Translations under genes and position numbers: made by a program
Source: Thermoleophilia bacterium
GTDB taxonomy: Bacteria; Actinomycetota; Thermoleophilia; Gaiellales; Gaiellaceae
Length of the DNA: 5,986 nucleotides
Assembly (NCBI GenBank): GCA_025927435.1
Contig: JAICLM010000133.1
Coordinates: 1-5,986 of the forward strand
Direction: 5' to 3'
The notes under the pieces: generated by a model
The model's database searches: none
The model's input: the letters and a program-made list of their open reading frames with translations, nothing else
Told to the model about the DNA's origin: nothing
Part shown: piece by piece, positions 4,507 through 5,986 of the stretch
Position numbering within the stretch: position 1 is the first letter of the stretch
Layout of the letters: every line of letters begins with the position of its first letter

Positions 4507-5457
4507 ATGTCGAACAGATGCGCACTCGTCACGGGTGGGGCAGGCTTTATCGGATCGCATGTCGTCGACGCCCTGATCGGCGACGGCTGGCGCGTAGTGA
4601 TCGTCGACGACTTGTCTACGGGAGATGCGCGTCGGGTCGCGGACGAGGCGACACTCGAGGTCGTCGACATCACCGAACGGGCGGCGCTCGAGAGCGTCTT
4701 CCAGGCAGTCCGACCGGCGGCGGTCTTCCATCTTGCGGCGCAGTCGAGCGTCACACGCTCCGTCGCCGACCCGGAACGCGACTGTGAGATCAACGTCCGT
4801 GGAACGTTGAACGTTCTGGCCGGCGCGACACAGCACGGTGCGCCGGTCGTCTTCACCTCGACCGGAGGAGCGCTGTACGGGAACGATGCGCCGCTGCCGA
4901 CGTCGGAGGACGCGTTGCCTGCTCCGATCTCGCCGTACGGGGCCTCGAAGTGGGCGGGCGAGGCGTACGTGGTCACGTGGAGGGAGGCGACCGGGAATCC
5001 ACACGCCGTCTGCAGGCTCGGGAACGTCTACGGCCCTCGACAGAGTCCACACGGCGAAGCGGGTGTGGTCGCGATCTTCAGCCACTCGCTCTGGCGCGGC
5101 GAGTCGCCGACTCTCTTCGGATTCGGGAAGCCGACGCGCGACTACGTCCACGTGCACGACGTTGCACGGGCGCTTCTGTCGGCCGTCGGCCAAGCCGGTG
5201 TGTTCAACATCTCGACCGGCATCGAAACTGCCGTCTCCCGAATCTTCGAGCTCCTGAGAGACGCCGCCGCCGCGAACGTCCAGGGCGAGTTGGCACCGTT
5301 ACGGGCGGGTGAGCTGGAGCGGAGCTGCCTCGACCCGAGCCGCGCGTATGAGCAGTTCGGCTGGAGAGCGGAAATCGGGCTGGAGGAAGGGCTTGCCGCG
5401 ACGTACGAAGCGCTGACCGCCGAATTCGAACCGGACCGTCCGCCCGAGTCCGGCTGA
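4507..5457 (+). CDS. NAD-dependent nucleotide-sugar epimerase/dehydratase (GalE-like extended SDR)
   Basis: This 316-aa cytoplasmic enzyme is a complete extended short-chain dehydrogenase. The Rossmann dinucleotide motif is TGGAGFIGSH (9-18; Gly10, Gly13, Gly16). The acidic residues after strand 2 are Asp34-Asp35 (VIVDDLSTGD), which favour NAD. FHLAAQSSV (74-82) forms the strand 4 motif. The catalytic residues are Ser118/Thr119 (FTSTGGALYG), Tyr144 and Lys148 (SPYGASK). CRLGNVYGPRQ (169-179) and RDYVHVHDVARA (211-222) are typical of UDP-glucose 4-epimerase and related UDP- or dTDP-sugar enzymes. The family interconverts or dehydrates nucleotide sugars through a 4-keto intermediate. UDP-hexose 4-epimerase is the likeliest activity, but the sequence alone does not fix the substrate. 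AGGAGG (4496-4501) lies 5 nt before the ATG. It follows the GNAT-fold gene by 36 bp and ends 12 bp from a gene converging on the other strand. Confidence 0.93.
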   Translation: MSNRCALVTGGAGFIGSHVVDALIGDGWRVVIVDDLSTGDARRVADEATLEVVDITERAALESVFQAVRPAAVFHLAAQSSVTRSVADPERDCEINVRGTLNVLAGATQHGAPVVFTSTGGALYGNDAPLPTSEDALPAPISPYGASKWAGEAYVVTWREATGNPHAVCRLGNVYGPRQSPHGEAGVVAIFSHSLWRGESPTLFGFGKPTRDYVHVHDVARALLSAVGQAGVFNISTGIETAVSRIFELLRDAAAANVQGELAPLRAGELERSCLDPSRAYEQFGWRAEIGLEEGLAATYEALTAEFEPDRPPESG

Positions 5458-5469
5458 GTCGCGGGAGCT

Positions 5470-5961
5470 TCAGCGCGGAGGCAGCGCCCTCGCGGGTACG
5501 CCCGCCACGACCTCGCCTGCGCCCACGTCTCGCGTGACCACCGCGCCGGCACCGACGAGCGCGCGCTCGCCGATCGTCACTCCGCCCATGATCACGGCGC
5601 CCGAGCCGAGGCTCGCGCCGTCGCCGACCCTCGTCTCCAGCAGTTCCCAGTCCGAGGCGGTCTGGAGTTCCCCCTCGCCCGTCGTGGCGTGGGGATGCTT
5701 GTCGTTGATGAAGAGCACCCCGTGGCCGACGAAGACCTCGTCGCCAATCAGCACGCCCTCGCAGATGAAGGCATGACTCTGGATCTTGCAGCTCGCCCCG
5801 ATTCGCGCCCCGCTCTGGATCTCGACGAACGGGCCGACCCGGGTGTGGTCACCGATCTCGCAGCCGTACAGGTTCGTGAACGACTGCACCACGACTCCGG
5901 CGCCGAAGCGGACGCCGTCGAGGAGCCGATACGGGGCGTCGTTGGCCGGCCCCTCAGCCAT
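5470..5961 (-). CDS. Left-handed beta-helix (hexapeptide) acyltransferase, WbpD/WlbB-like
   Basis: This 163-aa protein is made of imperfect hexapeptide repeats throughout: LYGCEIGDHTRVGPFVEIQS (31-50), ARIGASCKIQSHAFICEGVLIG (52-73), then after a loop VGDGASLGSGAVIMGGVTIG (112-131) and ALVGAGAVVTRDV. It ends with VVAGVPAR (151-158). These form a trimeric left-handed beta-helix that binds acetyl-CoA between subunits. The FTNLYGCEIG opening, EVFVGHGVLFINDKHPHA (75-92) and the loop up to DWE (104-106) closely match enzymes that N-acetylate 3-amino sugars on UDP- or dTDP-linked precursors. The best-known members are WbpD and WlbB of O-antigen synthesis. Asn86 and the FIND region sit where the active site of those enzymes lies. 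Its length is somewhat short of the usual 190 or so. The start ATG 5961 overlaps the stop of a preceding minus-strand gene by 8 bp, indicating an operon with translational coupling. A preceding aminotransferase would fit this role. Confidence 0.92.
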   Translation of the reverse strand: MAEGPANDAPYRLLDGVRFGAGVVVQSFTNLYGCEIGDHTRVGPFVEIQSGARIGASCKIQSHAFICEGVLIGDEVFVGHGVLFINDKHPHATTGEGELQTASDWELLETRVGDGASLGSGAVIMGGVTIGERALVGAGAVVTRDVGAGEVVAGVPARALPPR

Positions 5962-5986
5962 CGCCGAAGAACGCGCGGATCGCGTC
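5954..5986 (-). CDS. C-terminal fragment of a gene cut by the window edge
   Basis: Ten codons (DAIRAFFGDG) and a TGA are visible on the minus strand. The stop lies inside the first codons of the acyltransferase gene (ATGGCTGA, 8-bp overlap), as is usual for coupled genes in one operon. The fragment is too short to identify. A helix such as DAIRAFF is common at the end of several sugar-biosynthesis enzymes, including DegT/DnrJ-type aminotransferases and nucleotide-sugar epimerases, so a partner of the acyltransferase is plausible but unproven. Confidence 0.45.
   Translation of the reverse strand, partial: DAIRAFFGDG

Noticed and set aside
3429..4787. A 452-codon plus-strand frame spanning the acyltransferase and epimerase genes
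   Set aside because: Its composition is Arg/Gly/Pro-rich low complexity and it is out of frame with two clear enzyme genes, so it is a shadow.
3220..5193. A very long open frame (657 codons) on the minus strand opposite the acyltransferase and epimerase genes
   Set aside because: It is rich in Arg, Asp and Pro without any recognisable domain, and it lies antisense to two well-identified proteins. Long antisense frames are a usual by-product of high G/C at third codon positions.

Overview
The window is GC-rich DNA with strong G/C bias at third codon positions, GTG/TTG starts next to ATG, and a TAnnnT -10-like box placed directly before a start codon. Together with the protein families present, this points to a high-GC actinobacterium. 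A Thermoleophilia-type organism is my best guess from the style of the small HTH protein and the response regulators, but no marker gene is present to prove it. I see no mobile element, CRISPR array, tRNA or rRNA.

Layout, left half (regulation and envelope): a gene-free leader (1-194) carries short inverted repeats. It is followed by a 103-aa winged-helix regulator (+) and an atypical NarL/LuxR-type response regulator (+). Tail to tail with that lies a second, paralogous NarL/LuxR-type regulator (-), which ends in a clear rho-independent terminator. Upstream of the second regulator, on the same strand, is a 62-aa secreted-peptide gene with two cysteines. A 230-bp spacer with several potential hairpins separates it from a divergent gene for an exported CAP-domain (YkwD-like) protein (+).

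Layout, right half (surface glycan metabolism): a FemAB/CelD-like GNAT-fold acyltransferase (+), an NAD-dependent nucleotide-sugar epimerase (+) and, converging on them, a left-handed beta-helix acetyltransferase of the WbpD/WlbB kind (-). The last overlaps by 8 bp the end of another minus-strand gene that is cut by the window edge. These genes look like the junction of two oppositely oriented gene sets for making and decorating nucleotide-sugar-derived glycans.

The most interesting point is the pair of converging response regulators. They align without gaps through the receiver domain and both carry a VTVRRH recognition helix, yet their phosphorylation pockets have decayed in complementary ways. 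One keeps the phosphoacceptor Asp but has lost the acidic pair, the Ser/Thr and the Lys. The other keeps the Ser and Lys and part of the acidic pocket but has Glu in place of the phosphoacceptor Asp. Neither looks like an ordinary phospho-switch. No histidine kinase is in the window. Nothing here amounts to a proven new system; the regulator pair with the adjacent secreted peptide is the best candidate for follow-up.
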